From a virus: a stretch of 64,000 nt of DNA. The notes below the pieces were generated by a model that had not been told where the DNA came from, searched no databases, and worked only from the letters and a program-made list of their open reading frames with translations. This document shows positions 18,028-24,671 of this stretch, in pieces. Position 1 is the first letter of the stretch, and every line of letters begins with the position of its first letter. The stretch is from positions 24,586 through 88,585 of the IMG/VR virus record IMGVR_UViG_3300035190_000444; one strand, given 5' to 3'. The position numbers and the translations under genes were made by a program.

Positions 18028-18744
18028 ATGAAAATTAAAGAATTATTAAGTGAAATAAAATTTAAACCACGTATATCAAATAAATCTACTAGTGGTGTAA
18101 TACAGTCACCTAAGTTGCAATTTATTGCAGCTGGATGTCAAGCAATCGCATACTATCATAAAACACATCCTAATACAGTAGTTAAAGTAGCTGCAGTATC
18201 GGGAGAGGATGATCCAATATGGCAGTTCTTACGGGTATGTATTAATCATCCTAACAACCCATATTTCCCAAAAGTATTTAATCATAAAGTGTTTAACTTA
18301 AAAAATATAACACCTGAAGAAGAAGATTATTTAGAAACACACCCTGAATTTGAATATCTTCCAATACACGATAATAGAAAATTGCAAATCTTAATAGTAA
18401 CCGAGCGACTACAAGAAACTGACGCTGATCAGTTTGAAGCAGTGTTAAAACAGCTTGGATTACTCGAGTATATTACACGTTACCAATCAGGACTAAAACC
18501 TATCGCAAGACACCCTATTACAACAGAATTTGCATGGGCGCACATGATGGATACTCCAAAGTTCCGTCGTGATATACGAAACCTTGCGACTGATAAACAT
18601 TTTAAAGATGCGATGAGATTGCTTGAACCATTGTTTGCGCATGCAGGGTTTTATGCAGATGTCCATCTTGCTAACATGATGTCACGCCCTAATGGACATC
18701 TAGTGTTTAATGATCCGTTAGCAATTGCGTTATCAGTGGACTAA
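18028..18744 (+). CDS. Kinase-like protein with capsid-targeting-like N-terminus
   Basis: 238 residues. MKIKELLSE fits the T4 head-targeting pattern ending in LSE. AAGCQAIAYYH...TVVKVA looks like the glycine loop and catalytic Lys strand of a protein kinase; LQILIVTERL the hinge; ADVHLANMMSRPNGHLVFNDP the catalytic loop (His...Asn) and the metal Asp of a DFG-like site. A divergent kinase fold is therefore likely; whether it is active is unknown. Late promoter plus targeting peptide suggest it is packaged and injected, as T4 Alt is. Confidence 0.6.
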   Translation: MKIKELLSEIKFKPRISNKSTSGVIQSPKLQFIAAGCQAIAYYHKTHPNTVVKVAAVSGEDDPIWQFLRVCINHPNNPYFPKVFNHKVFNLKNITPEEEDYLETHPEFEYLPIHDNRKLQILIVTERLQETDADQFEAVLKQLGLLEYITRYQSGLKPIARHPITTEFAWAHMMDTPKFRRDIRNLATDKHFKDAMRLLEPLFAHAGFYADVHLANMMSRPNGHLVFNDPLAIALSVD

Positions 18745-18972
18745 GTAAGTTGATCCATCTTCAGTTTGTTTTGGTAAACTATCACACCAACGTAAAATAA
18801 ACCAGTTACGTTTCTTTTCGCTTTTAAAGCTCCAAAGAGTATCTGTCATCTTAGTTCCGCAATTGTTTTCTTTACACCAGTCTTCCATTTCTTTAATTAG
18901 TTCTTTACTAAGTTGTCCTCTTTCAAATGTAAGGCCAGGTAATTTGAACATTCCGACTAAACAATTTTTCAT
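18733..18972 (-). CDS. Unknown small protein
   Basis: 79 residues, GGAG site before the ATG. MKNCLVGMFKLPG then an amphipathic helix (SKELIKEMEDWCKENN) and a Trp-rich end. Overlaps the kinase-like gene tail to tail by 12 bp. No family recognised. Confidence 0.5.
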   Translation of the reverse strand: MKNCLVGMFKLPGLTFERGQLSKELIKEMEDWCKENNCGTKMTDTLWSFKSEKKRNWFILRWCDSLPKQTEDGSTYLVH

Positions 18973-18980
18973 TATATCTC

Positions 18981-19244
18981 CTAATTTGAATTTGCCATAA
19001 TATACGCAGTAACATGTGCGCCTTCTATAATAACAACATCATCCGGTGGACGTTGATATGCAGTTTGCTTAAACCATCTGTTTGGATCATGTGCAGTAAT
19101 ACGATTAATCTTAACACGTCTTGGTGTTAACTTAGTTATCTTACCAACATACTGCGATCCGCTTTCTGCAAACGCAACAATGTCACCTACTGCTATTTTT
19201 TTATTAAGTAAGTCTCTATGTTCTATTGGCTCTTTCTTACTCAT
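18981..19244 (-). CDS. Small KOW-like protein
   Basis: 87 residues. KIAVGDIVAFAESGSQYVGKITKLTPRRVKI reads like a KOW/SH3-type beta-barrel that binds nucleic acid or ribosomes; the rest is unassigned. Its start overlaps the upstream gene by 8 bp. Confidence 0.55.
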   Translation of the reverse strand: MSKKEPIEHRDLLNKKIAVGDIVAFAESGSQYVGKITKLTPRRVKINRITAHDPNRWFKQTAYQRPPDDVVIIEGAHVTAYIMANSN

Positions 19245-19527
19245 AATCGTATTCAGTCCATGTGTTATTTTTGTAACTCCAATGTCTACTATCGTACATG
19301 TTTATGTTTAATTCAAAACATAATAATCCAATGCGTAAACATGGACCTGCGTGATCAGACCCCCATAAGTGTGTGCCTAGTTCAAACCCTGCTATAATAT
19401 CTTTATTAAATATACCTTCTATTTCCCAGTGTTTGTGTTTAGTAAACGATCCATGCAAGTTAAACAGATCACGAAATCCATTGTGTGTTACAAATGGATT
19501 AGTTACTCCTATACTTATTTCAAGCAT
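19237..19527 (-). CDS. Unknown protein
   Basis: 96 residues from ATG 19527, chosen for CAGGAG; the frame could extend to 19590. Beta-rich, with GFELGTHLWGSDHAGPCLRIGL in the middle and WSYKNNTWTEYDYE at the end. Likely a small soluble phage protein; no function assigned. Confidence 0.55.
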   Translation of the reverse strand: MLEISIGVTNPFVTHNGFRDLFNLHGSFTKHKHWEIEGIFNKDIIAGFELGTHLWGSDHAGPCLRIGLLCFELNINMYDSRHWSYKNNTWTEYDYE

Positions 19528-19620
19528 TGTTGCTCCTGTAGTTAAAAATGTTTGCATATTATAAACTATTATATACAGTGTGTCAAGCAAATAAATACAG
19601 TTGTTACACTACGAGGACAT

Positions 19621-19785
19621 ATGAAACCAAAACTCTTTAAACAAAACAATACCTGGTACTGCAAACTAGGACAAACCCTAGGTCAAGGCCAATCACCTAA
19701 ACGCGCTTACACAAACTTTTACACACTATATAATAAGTGTAAAGTTGTTATTTCAGACGACTTAATACATTATTATAAACAATGA
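19621..19785 (+). CDS. Small unknown protein
   Basis: 54 residues from ATG 19621 with GAGGA upstream. MKPKLFKQNNTWYCKLG then QGQSPKRAYTNFYTLYNKC, the pattern of a short AP2/arm-type DNA-binding fragment (WYCKLG...SPKRAY), which is only suggestive. First plus-strand gene of the right-hand region. Confidence 0.5.
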   Translation: MKPKLFKQNNTWYCKLGQTLGQGQSPKRAYTNFYTLYNKCKVVISDDLIHYYKQ

Positions 19786-19854
19786 TTACGATAATGTAAT
19801 AATGTTAGCTTGATTGTTTACTAAATGTAGATAGTCATTTTACTGTTTAGCTAC

Positions 19855-19883
19855 TTGTTTTTCATGTTAAAATAGCATAAAAT
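19855..19883 (+). promoter_or_regulatory. Sigma-70-type promoter
   Basis: -35 TTGTTT 19855-19860, 17-nt spacer, -10 TAAAAT 19878-19883. Drives the small membrane protein at 19916. Confidence 0.5.
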
Positions 19884-19915
19884 ACTATGTAGACATTAAC
19901 AAAGGAGACTACACT

Positions 19916-20071
19916 ATGATTAACACTATTACAACTTACACTGCTTCACGAAGTACAAACGACATCTTAATTGACGTATTGCATGTTGCAAGCGTAGTAT
20001 GTTTTGCAACACTAGTATGGGTAATGTTCTGCGGATACATTATAACACCTCCAGTCTGGTGGCATGCGTAA
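19916..20071 (+). CDS. Small single-pass membrane protein
   Basis: 51 residues, ATG after AAAGGAG. Residues about 22-45 (LHVASVVCFATLVWVMFCGYI) form one transmembrane segment, then PPVWWHA. Followed at once by a strong terminator, so it is a monocistronic unit. Function unknown; such peptides are common among early phage genes. Confidence 0.6.
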   Translation: MINTITTYTASRSTNDILIDVLHVASVVCFATLVWVMFCGYIITPPVWWHA

Positions 20072-20083
20072 TCCAATCCAGTA

Positions 20084-20122
20084 GCCTGCGCATACTACAA
20101 TACTTGCGCAGGCACTTCTTTC
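20084..20122 (+). terminator. Hairpin terminator
   Basis: Perfect 9-bp arms GCCTGCGCA (20084-20092) and TGCGCAGGC (20105-20113), then ACTTCTTTC. Separates the small membrane gene from the first WRxPT cluster. Confidence 0.7.
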
Positions 20123-20129
20123 AAGTCAG

Positions 20130-20158
20130 TTGACTTGTCCTACACAACTTGTTATACT
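20130..20158 (+). promoter_or_regulatory. Sigma-70-type promoter of WRxPT cluster A
   Basis: -35 TTGACT 20130-20135, 17-nt spacer, -10 TATACT 20153-20158; 32 nt before the ATG at 20190. Confidence 0.75.
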
Positions 20159-20189
20159 TTATTAAATTAAATTAACTTATAAGTATAAT

Positions 20190-20450
20190 ATGAGCATTGA
20201 AATATCCCCAAAAGACTATTGGAAAGCAATGTGCCGAGATGAAGCACAGATGTATTGTTTATTCTTAGTAATAGACGGCAAGAAAGGATGGCGATTCCCT
20301 ACTTATCGAGAATTAATTGGACACGAGTCTACATATCATATAAGTATGTTAGGAGAATGGTATGAAGACGATTTAGTTGATACTAATTTATGCGATACTG
20401 ACGATTTGTACTGTATAGTACCAGTAAGGGATAGAAAAGATGACGATTGA
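20190..20450 (+). CDS. WRxPT-family (Lcl/DUF1566-like) protein 1
   Basis: 86 residues. Core EAQMYCLFLVIDGKKGWRFP then TYREL, ending VPVRDRKDDD. The 'A..YC....DGKKGWR(L/F)PT.EL' block is the conserved heart of the Lcl_C/DUF1566 domain. This is the GKKGW subtype. Weak ribosome site; first gene after the promoter at 20130. Its last 11 bp overlap the next member. Confidence 0.75.
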   Translation: MSIEISPKDYWKAMCRDEAQMYCLFLVIDGKKGWRFPTYRELIGHESTYHISMLGEWYEDDLVDTNLCDTDDLYCIVPVRDRKDDD

Positions 20451-20691
20451 AATTTCACCAAGAGAAACATGGAAAAAACCACTTCCAAAAGATCAAGCAC
20501 AAATGTATTGTTTATTTTTTGAACACAACGGCAGAGGGTGGAGATTTCCTACTCTAGAAGAATGTCTAACTAACATGAGTGGAATTCCAACGATTGTTGG
20601 ATGGTGTTGGAACAAAGAACGCATGGAAAGTGATGATTATAATACTGCAATTTGTGACGTAATTCTAGTTCGAGATGTTAAAAATGCATAA
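20440..20691 (+). CDS. WRxPT-family protein 2
   Basis: 83 residues. QAQMYCLFFEHNGRGWRFPT core, GKKGW subtype variant, with a poorly conserved middle (MSGIPTIVGWCWNKER) and VRDVKNA end. It shares the N-terminal EISPxxxWK segment with member 1, so the two are a local duplication. Confidence 0.75.
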   Translation: MTIEISPRETWKKPLPKDQAQMYCLFFEHNGRGWRFPTLEECLTNMSGIPTIVGWCWNKERMESDDYNTAICDVILVRDVKNA

Positions 20692-20699
20692 ATAGTTTT

Positions 20700-20942
20700 A
20701 TGAAAATAGAAGAACTTTTAAACGAACTAACCTTTCACGGCTCGCAATGCACTAAAGACTGTAGCGGACATCGCGCAGGATGGTCATGGGGTAAAAAGTA
20801 TCCCAATCGTGCTACTACTAACAGAGCTACTCATCAAAGTTTCAACAATGGTGTTGATATTGCTAATGCTAATACCAAAGTCGTTATGATGCCAAATGCA
20901 CGTGGTGCAGGTGGTAAGTTTGTTAAGAAGCCTAAACCATAA
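20700..20942 (+). CDS. Small basic protein with head-targeting-like N-terminus
   Basis: 80 residues. MKIEELLNELT at the start has an LNE site like T4 internal head proteins. CTKDCSGHRAGWSWGKKYP holds a CxxxC-x-GH motif seen, as I recall, in small proteins of other T4-like phages; the end is basic and Asn-rich (GKFVKKPKP). A CATAAATA lies just upstream but too near the ATG to judge. The function suggested, packaged internal protein, is inference. Confidence 0.6.
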   Translation: MKIEELLNELTFHGSQCTKDCSGHRAGWSWGKKYPNRATTNRATHQSFNNGVDIANANTKVVMMPNARGAGGKFVKKPKP

Positions 20943-20944
20943 AA

Positions 20945-20957
20945 GGCCCCGCTGTAA
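20945..20957 (+). repeat. GGCCCCGCTGTAA element 1
   Basis: First of about 14 copies of a GC-rich 12-13-mer; here 2 bp after a stop codon, inside the longer shared form TAAAAGGCCCCGCTGTAA. Confidence 0.85.
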
Positions 20958-21021
20958 ACTCTGCATTACACACATTTTCACACGAGTATAATTACATAAA
21001 CATGTAATACGCTCATACACA

Positions 21022-21050
21022 TTGACAACACACATATACACTTATATACT
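21022..21050 (+). promoter_or_regulatory. Sigma-70-type promoter
   Basis: -35 TTGACA 21022-21027, 17-nt spacer, -10 TATACT 21045-21050; drives the gene at 21128. GGCCCCGCTGTAA elements flank it on both sides. Confidence 0.7.
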
Positions 21051-21077
21051 ATACGCATAACACGTTATATGCAAATA

Positions 21078-21090
21078 GGCCCCGCTGTAA
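21078..21090 (+). repeat. GGCCCCGCTGTAA element 2
   Basis: Exact copy in the leader of the gene at 21128. Confidence 0.85.
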
Positions 21091-21127
21091 CACATACACT
21101 AAATAATTTATCAACCGGAGTAATACC

Positions 21128-21334
21128 ATGGAAACCATTTATACTGACAGAAGAATAGTAGAAACTGGATGTATGTTGTACATGCGGATAATATCAATCG
21201 ATTCTAGCATTACTGTTTATGCTTTTAAACATGACGAGTTTCGTTGCGAGATGGAAATCTTTACTGGCGATAACTATACAGGTAACTTAGAAGAATGGTT
21301 GTTACTTCCTGTTAGTACAGCTGCATCGTACTAA
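21128..21334 (+). CDS. Unknown small protein
   Basis: 68 residues, CGGAG upstream. Beta-rich (MLYMRIISIDSSITVYAF) with an acidic end (GNLEEWLLLPVS). No family recognised. Bracketed by GGCCCC elements and promoters, which makes it look like an exchangeable cassette. Confidence 0.55.
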   Translation: METIYTDRRIVETGCMLYMRIISIDSSITVYAFKHDEFRCEMEIFTGDNYTGNLEEWLLLPVSTAASY

Positions 21335-21336
21335 AA

Positions 21337-21349
21337 GGCCCCGCTGTAA
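21337..21349 (+). repeat. GGCCCCGCTGTAA element 3
   Basis: Exact copy just after the stop of the 68-residue gene, 11 bp before the promoter at 21361. Confidence 0.85.
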
Positions 21350-21360
21350 CATAATAACAC

Positions 21361-21389
21361 TTGACATACGTGTGCATATACTGTATAGT
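21361..21389 (+). promoter_or_regulatory. Sigma-70-type promoter
   Basis: -35 TTGACA 21361-21366, 17-nt spacer, -10 TATAGT 21384-21389. Reads into the non-coding stretch and cluster B; it may make an untranslated RNA first. Confidence 0.6.
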
Positions 21390-21554
21390 GTACGCATAAC
21401 TACAGCAGGTGTCGCGCAAACTGTATTATCTATGCGCCCTATAACTGGACAGATGTATCACAGTGATGGAATTGTTGAACTGTAGCAACGACATAACCAC
21501 CTACCCATTTGGATGAACATGAGATGTACCTTTACAAAACTCATTACAGGTTAT

Positions 21555-21566
21555 GGCCCCGCTGTA
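21555..21566 (+). repeat. GGCCCCGCTGTA element 4
   Basis: Copy adjoining the right arm of the CATAACC/GGTTATG inverted repeat. Confidence 0.8.
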
Positions 21567-21792
21567 CACATAAGGTTAAAAGAAAGGATAACACCCTTAC
21601 GACTGATTATATAGTTAGCATTGTATAATTAGTCCGCCGTCATATAAAAACCAGGACGGAGCTCGAGGTACCGGATGACCGCCTCTGTAATGCTCTAATG
21701 CTAAGACATGAAGAAACTCAACAAATGTTCCATTGGCCTTTGCGGGCCAATATGACTTCTAAATCTAACAAAATATTCAAAGAAAGAAAATA

Positions 21793-21857
21793 AAATTATA
21801 ATAATTGATATGAGTGCCAACGAATATAAAATTATTATAATTTAGGACTTTAGTCCT
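21793..21857 (+). promoter_or_regulatory. Stem-loops preceding WRxPT cluster B
   Basis: 14-bp perfect AT-rich inverted repeat (21793-21806 with 21830-21843) followed at once by the 6-bp palindromic hairpin AGGACT/AGTCCT. The AGGAG of gene 21879 follows 12 bp later, so the structure could control translation or stabilise the mRNA 5' end. Confidence 0.5.
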
Positions 21858-21878
21858 TTATACCTAATAGGAGAAATT

Positions 21879-22097
21879 ATGATTGAACTAGCACCACTAT
21901 CTGATTATAAGATGTCATATGACGAAGCTTGGTTGTACTGTGCTACTCTAACTCATAATAACAAATATGATTGGCGTATTCCAACTGATTACGAGTTTAC
22001 ATACAACGACGAAATTGATGAAGAATCCTTTGATCAATCAGACGAACCACGTCCTAGCCATTGGCGTGTACAACCAGTGAGAACTAAAGATGCTTGA
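21879..22097 (+). CDS. WRxPT-family protein 3
   Basis: 72 residues, AGGAG site. YDEAWLYCATLTHNNKYDWR then IPT, KYDW subtype; acidic middle (DEIDEESFDQSDEP), end VQPVRTKDA. First gene of a nine-member cluster; stop overlaps the next ATG by 8 bp. Confidence 0.75.
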   Translation: MIELAPLSDYKMSYDEAWLYCATLTHNNKYDWRIPTDYEFTYNDEIDEESFDQSDEPRPSHWRVQPVRTKDA

Positions 22098-22359
22098 GAT
22101 TGCACCTATATTAAATGAATATCTAAATTACGACGAAGCATGGCTATACTGCGCTACCTGTATACACGATAACAAATACGATTGGCGTATTCCAACTTAT
22201 GACGAATATGAAGATATTGATGGAATTTCAATATCAGCATATGATGACTCGGATGAAGATGATTTTAGAGATAGCAATCTAAACAGCTTACCAACGGTAA
22301 AAAGTTTAAAATTCTTATCAATAAGAGTTGTACAACCAGTGAGGACTAAAGATGCTTGA
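22090..22359 (+). CDS. WRxPT-family protein 4
   Basis: 89 residues; the region between WRIPT and the PVRTKDA end is expanded and very acidic (DEDDFRD). The EIAP N-terminus, YDEAWLYCAT and the last seven residues are shared with member 3. Confidence 0.75.
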   Translation: MLEIAPILNEYLNYDEAWLYCATCIHDNKYDWRIPTYDEYEDIDGISISAYDDSDEDDFRDSNLNSLPTVKSLKFLSIRVVQPVRTKDA

Positions 22360-22576
22360 GATTGCCCCAATGCCCGCCGGCCGGTTCTCATTTGATGATG
22401 CCTGGTTATATTGTGCTACACTAACATATAATAACAAGTATGACTGGCGCATACCAACTGAAGAAGAATTTTGTGATTACGAAGCAATTGATTGCGATGC
22501 GTTTGATCAGAATGATGAAGGTCTTAAGATAGCTAAAGTAACACATAAAATATGTCCAGTGCGCACTGCTGATTAA
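22352..22576 (+). CDS. WRxPT-family protein 5
   Basis: 74 residues. FDDAWLYCATLTYNNKYDWR core, Glu/Asp-rich variable part, CPVRTAD end. Closely related to members 3 and 4; last of this sub-operon. Confidence 0.75.
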   Translation: MLEIAPMPAGRFSFDDAWLYCATLTYNNKYDWRIPTEEEFCDYEAIDCDAFDQNDEGLKIAKVTHKICPVRTAD

Positions 22577-22584
22577 AATACCAT

Positions 22585-22613
22585 TTGTAAAGTCCTAAGT
22601 TTTGCGCTATAAT
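22585..22613 (+). promoter_or_regulatory. Sigma-70-type promoter within cluster B
   Basis: -35 TTGTAA 22585-22590, 17-nt spacer, -10 TATAAT 22608-22613; starts the next transcription unit at 22636. Confidence 0.7.
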
Positions 22614-22635
22614 AATGTTTTATGTAAGGAGCCAT

Positions 22636-22926
22636 ATGCTAGTAGCCACTTGTCAATCAAAATTTATAACGTATGCCGAAGCTGTTATGTATTGTTTGTT
22701 TTTAGATCACCAAGGAAAGAAAGGCTGGCGGTTGCCAACTTTACTTGAATGGGCAGATACTGCAGATGGCAGACTTACAACTAATACATGGTATCGAGAG
22801 AGTACGAATGAAGAACGAGCATTGCTTGCAAAACAATACAACCATACCCAGCAAGCTATAGAAGCTATGATTGAACCATATGAAAATCGTAAAACAGGTA
22901 TAGCAGTTGCAGTGAGAGACAAATGA
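22636..22926 (+). CDS. WRxPT-family protein 6
   Basis: 96 residues from ATG 22636, chosen for AAGGAG; an earlier in-frame ATG at 22615 is inside the promoter. YAEAVMYCLFLDHQGKKGWR core, GKKGW subtype, long helical middle (NEERALLAKQYN), end AVAVRDK. ATGA overlap with the next gene. Confidence 0.75.
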   Translation: MLVATCQSKFITYAEAVMYCLFLDHQGKKGWRLPTLLEWADTADGRLTTNTWYRESTNEERALLAKQYNHTQQAIEAMIEPYENRKTGIAVAVRDK

Positions 22927-23150
22927 TAGAAATATTATCTAATCCACCTGGGATCAGTCGGAAATTATATAATCGCGATGCAGCTTTTTTGTATGTAATT
23001 ACTCTAGTCCATGATGGGCATGCAGACTGGCGATTTCCTACTCCAGACGAATGGGTTGAAGGTCCTTTAGCGTATATGGCATGGCATCAAGGAAGAATTG
23101 ATAACGATAGATTTTTCAGCTATCACATATACCCAGTGAGAGATTTATGA
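22923..23150 (+). CDS. WRxPT-family protein 7
   Basis: 75 residues. NRDAAFLYVITLVHDGHADW then RFPT, with GHADW in place of KYDW; end YPVRDL. ATGA overlaps on both sides. Confidence 0.75.
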   Translation: MIEILSNPPGISRKLYNRDAAFLYVITLVHDGHADWRFPTPDEWVEGPLAYMAWHQGRIDNDRFFSYHIYPVRDL

Positions 23151-23446
23151 AATATCATAAACCATTAAGTGTACATTATCTACCAGTAGATCCAAATCCT
23201 AACAGGATGTCTTTACATGAAGCAGTTATGTATTGTACATTCTTAGAGTTTGAAGGAAAGAAAGGATGGCGATTACCCACTAGTAGTGAAGTAGATGAGA
23301 TTTATGCTCTCAGAGAAGCAACTCGGTGTAATTCGTTTATATACAAACCAAAGTATGTGTGGACACAAGATGATTTAGACAATCCGTCATCACACGATCC
23401 TCACAATCGCGGACGTGTATTGGCAGTAAGGACTAAGCATGATTGA
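23147..23446 (+). CDS. WRxPT-family protein 8
   Basis: 99 residues. HEAVMYCTFLEFEGKKGWRL then PT, GKKGW subtype, with a 20-residue N-terminal extension and a longer variable part containing YVWTQDDLDNP; end AVRTKHD. Confidence 0.75.
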   Translation: MKYHKPLSVHYLPVDPNPNRMSLHEAVMYCTFLEFEGKKGWRLPTSSEVDEIYALREATRCNSFIYKPKYVWTQDDLDNPSSHDPHNRGRVLAVRTKHD

Positions 23447-23690
23447 GCATGCAAACGAATCGCCGCACAAGATAACATGTGACGAATCATGGTTGTACTG
23501 TGCTACCCTAACTCATAATAACAAGTATGATTGGAGGATGCCAACATATGACGAACGAATGAAATTAGAATTCTTTGATACATGGGATATAGTTGACTAT
23601 ATTGGTAGGCCTAACGCTGCGTGGTTAAACTATAATGCAACCTGTTTTATTATACCAGTGAGGGATATAAATGAAAAAAACAAAGTATAA
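23439..23690 (+). CDS. WRxPT-family protein 9
   Basis: 83 residues. CDESWLYCATLTHNNKYDWR core, MPTYDER, end IPVRDINEKNKV. Its last 20 bp overlap the start of an unrelated basic gene. Confidence 0.75.
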   Translation: MIEHANESPHKITCDESWLYCATLTHNNKYDWRMPTYDERMKLEFFDTWDIVDYIGRPNAAWLNYNATCFIIPVRDINEKNKV

Positions 23691-24024
23691 ATCAGCTGAA
23701 GAAAAGCGTAAAGCATTAGAAGCTGAGAAGCAATGGTTAGCTATGGCAAAGCAACACGGATTATCTACCAAACCATCTAGTTCTAAATCTCTTAAAGACG
23801 CACTTAAGAAACAGTCATATACTCCGCCTGCACCAACATATAGAGGTAGTGATAGTAAACCTCCCAGTTTAGTTACAACTACTAAAGGTGGCGGCAGTCG
23901 TATTGAACCTCCTAAGTATACAGGTACTTTGATTAAAGGATGTGCGCAAATGCACAAAAGTAATTTAGTTCCTGTTATCAACCAAGAGCAAGCAACTGAG
24001 ATTTCACGGATGCGTAGAGGATGA
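23671..24024 (+). CDS. Basic unknown protein embedded in WRxPT cluster
   Basis: 117 residues, not of the WRxPT family. N-terminal Lys/Glu-rich helix (KSAEEKRKALEAEKQWLAMA), Pro/Ser/Lys-rich linker (PPAPTYRGSDSKPPS), then GTLIKGCAQMHKSNLVPV, a short motif I recall from other phage small proteins. Overlaps both neighbours, so it is cotranscribed. Function unknown. Confidence 0.6.
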   Translation: MKKTKYKSAEEKRKALEAEKQWLAMAKQHGLSTKPSSSKSLKDALKKQSYTPPAPTYRGSDSKPPSLVTTTKGGGSRIEPPKYTGTLIKGCAQMHKSNLVPVINQEQATEISRMRRG

Positions 24025-24230
24025 TAGAATTCGCCCCAACGTTCTTCCCTCAGCTAACATATGACGAAGCATGGGTATACTGTCTTATATTAGAACATAA
24101 TGGGCACAAGGATTGGCGCATGCCAACTCATAAAGAATGGGCTAGCAGAAATGAATTACTTGGTTGGTATGAAAACGCAAAAACTGTAAAGAAGTTTCGA
24201 ATTGTTTGTCCAGTAAGGGAACAAATATGA
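24021..24230 (+). CDS. WRxPT-family protein 10
   Basis: 69 residues. YDEAWVYCLILEHNGHKDWR then MPTHKEW, very short variable part, end CPVREQI (VRE instead of VRD). Starts by ATGA overlap. Confidence 0.75.
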   Translation: MIEFAPTFFPQLTYDEAWVYCLILEHNGHKDWRMPTHKEWASRNELLGWYENAKTVKKFRIVCPVREQI

Positions 24231-24640
24231 AATGGTTTAACCGAATATTCAATTGTAATGTATATTTAAAATTTGACGTACCTACGAATCCTTATGGCGA
24301 CAACAGAGTGCGTTATGTTGTAGGAGTCCCGGTTAATCACTATGAGAAAAAAATCATTGAAATCGTTTATACTGGACTATTATGTTCTAGTGCTGATGAA
24401 GCAACGATGCATTTGTTTATGCTGAGTAAGCATGATGGAAAGAGAGGATGGCGACTACCTACAATGAATGAAGCTATATACTGTTCGAACCTATCAGTAA
24501 TTAGACATTTCTCTGATTGGAATTCACTCAGAGCTCCATTAGAATTAGTTTTAGTAAGAGATGTTACAGAAGATGAGTATAACTATTACAATGGACCTAT
24601 AACACGTTTCTTTAAGCAGTTTGCGCAGTGGACTTATTGA
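24227..24640 (+). CDS. WRxPT-family protein 11 with N-terminal extension
   Basis: 137 residues from ATG 24227 (ATGA overlap; AAGGGA upstream). An extra 60-residue N-terminal part (MKWFNRIFNCNVYLKFDVP) precedes ADEATMHLFMLSKHDGKRGW-RLPT; end LVLVRDVTEDEY plus a 15-residue tail. The largest single-domain member here; the extension has no known match. Confidence 0.7.
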   Translation: MKWFNRIFNCNVYLKFDVPTNPYGDNRVRYVVGVPVNHYEKKIIEIVYTGLLCSSADEATMHLFMLSKHDGKRGWRLPTMNEAIYCSNLSVIRHFSDWNSLRAPLELVLVRDVTEDEYNYYNGPITRFFKQFAQWTY

Positions 24641-24671
24641 TAGCTAAATAGCAGACAATAAGGAGAGTGTT

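Larger units (their letters stand above)
21335..21878 (+). other. 540-bp intergenic region with structured elements
   Basis: No convincing gene. Contains GGCCCC elements at 21337 and 21555, a promoter at 21361-21389, an inverted repeat CATAACC/GGTTATG (21492-21498/21549-21555), a hairpin CCGTC/GACGG near 21635-21660, the restriction-site-like string GAGCTCGAGGTACC near 21660, a hairpin ATTGGCC/GGCCAAT (21732-21751), a perfect 14-bp inverted repeat (21793-21806/21830-21843) and a palindrome AGGACT-TT-AGTCCT (21844-21857) just before cluster B. It may encode a structured RNA or regulate cluster B. Confidence 0.6.

Noticed and set aside
20689-20696. Late promoter CATAAATA before the 20700 gene
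   Set aside because: One mismatch, and only a few bases from the ATG, so transcription would begin inside the gene.
21655-21680. Cloning-vector remnant, because GAGCTCGAGGTACC joins SacI, XhoI and KpnI sites
   Set aside because: The flanks are AT-rich phage-like DNA without vector genes; three overlapping hexamers in 14 bp can occur by chance.
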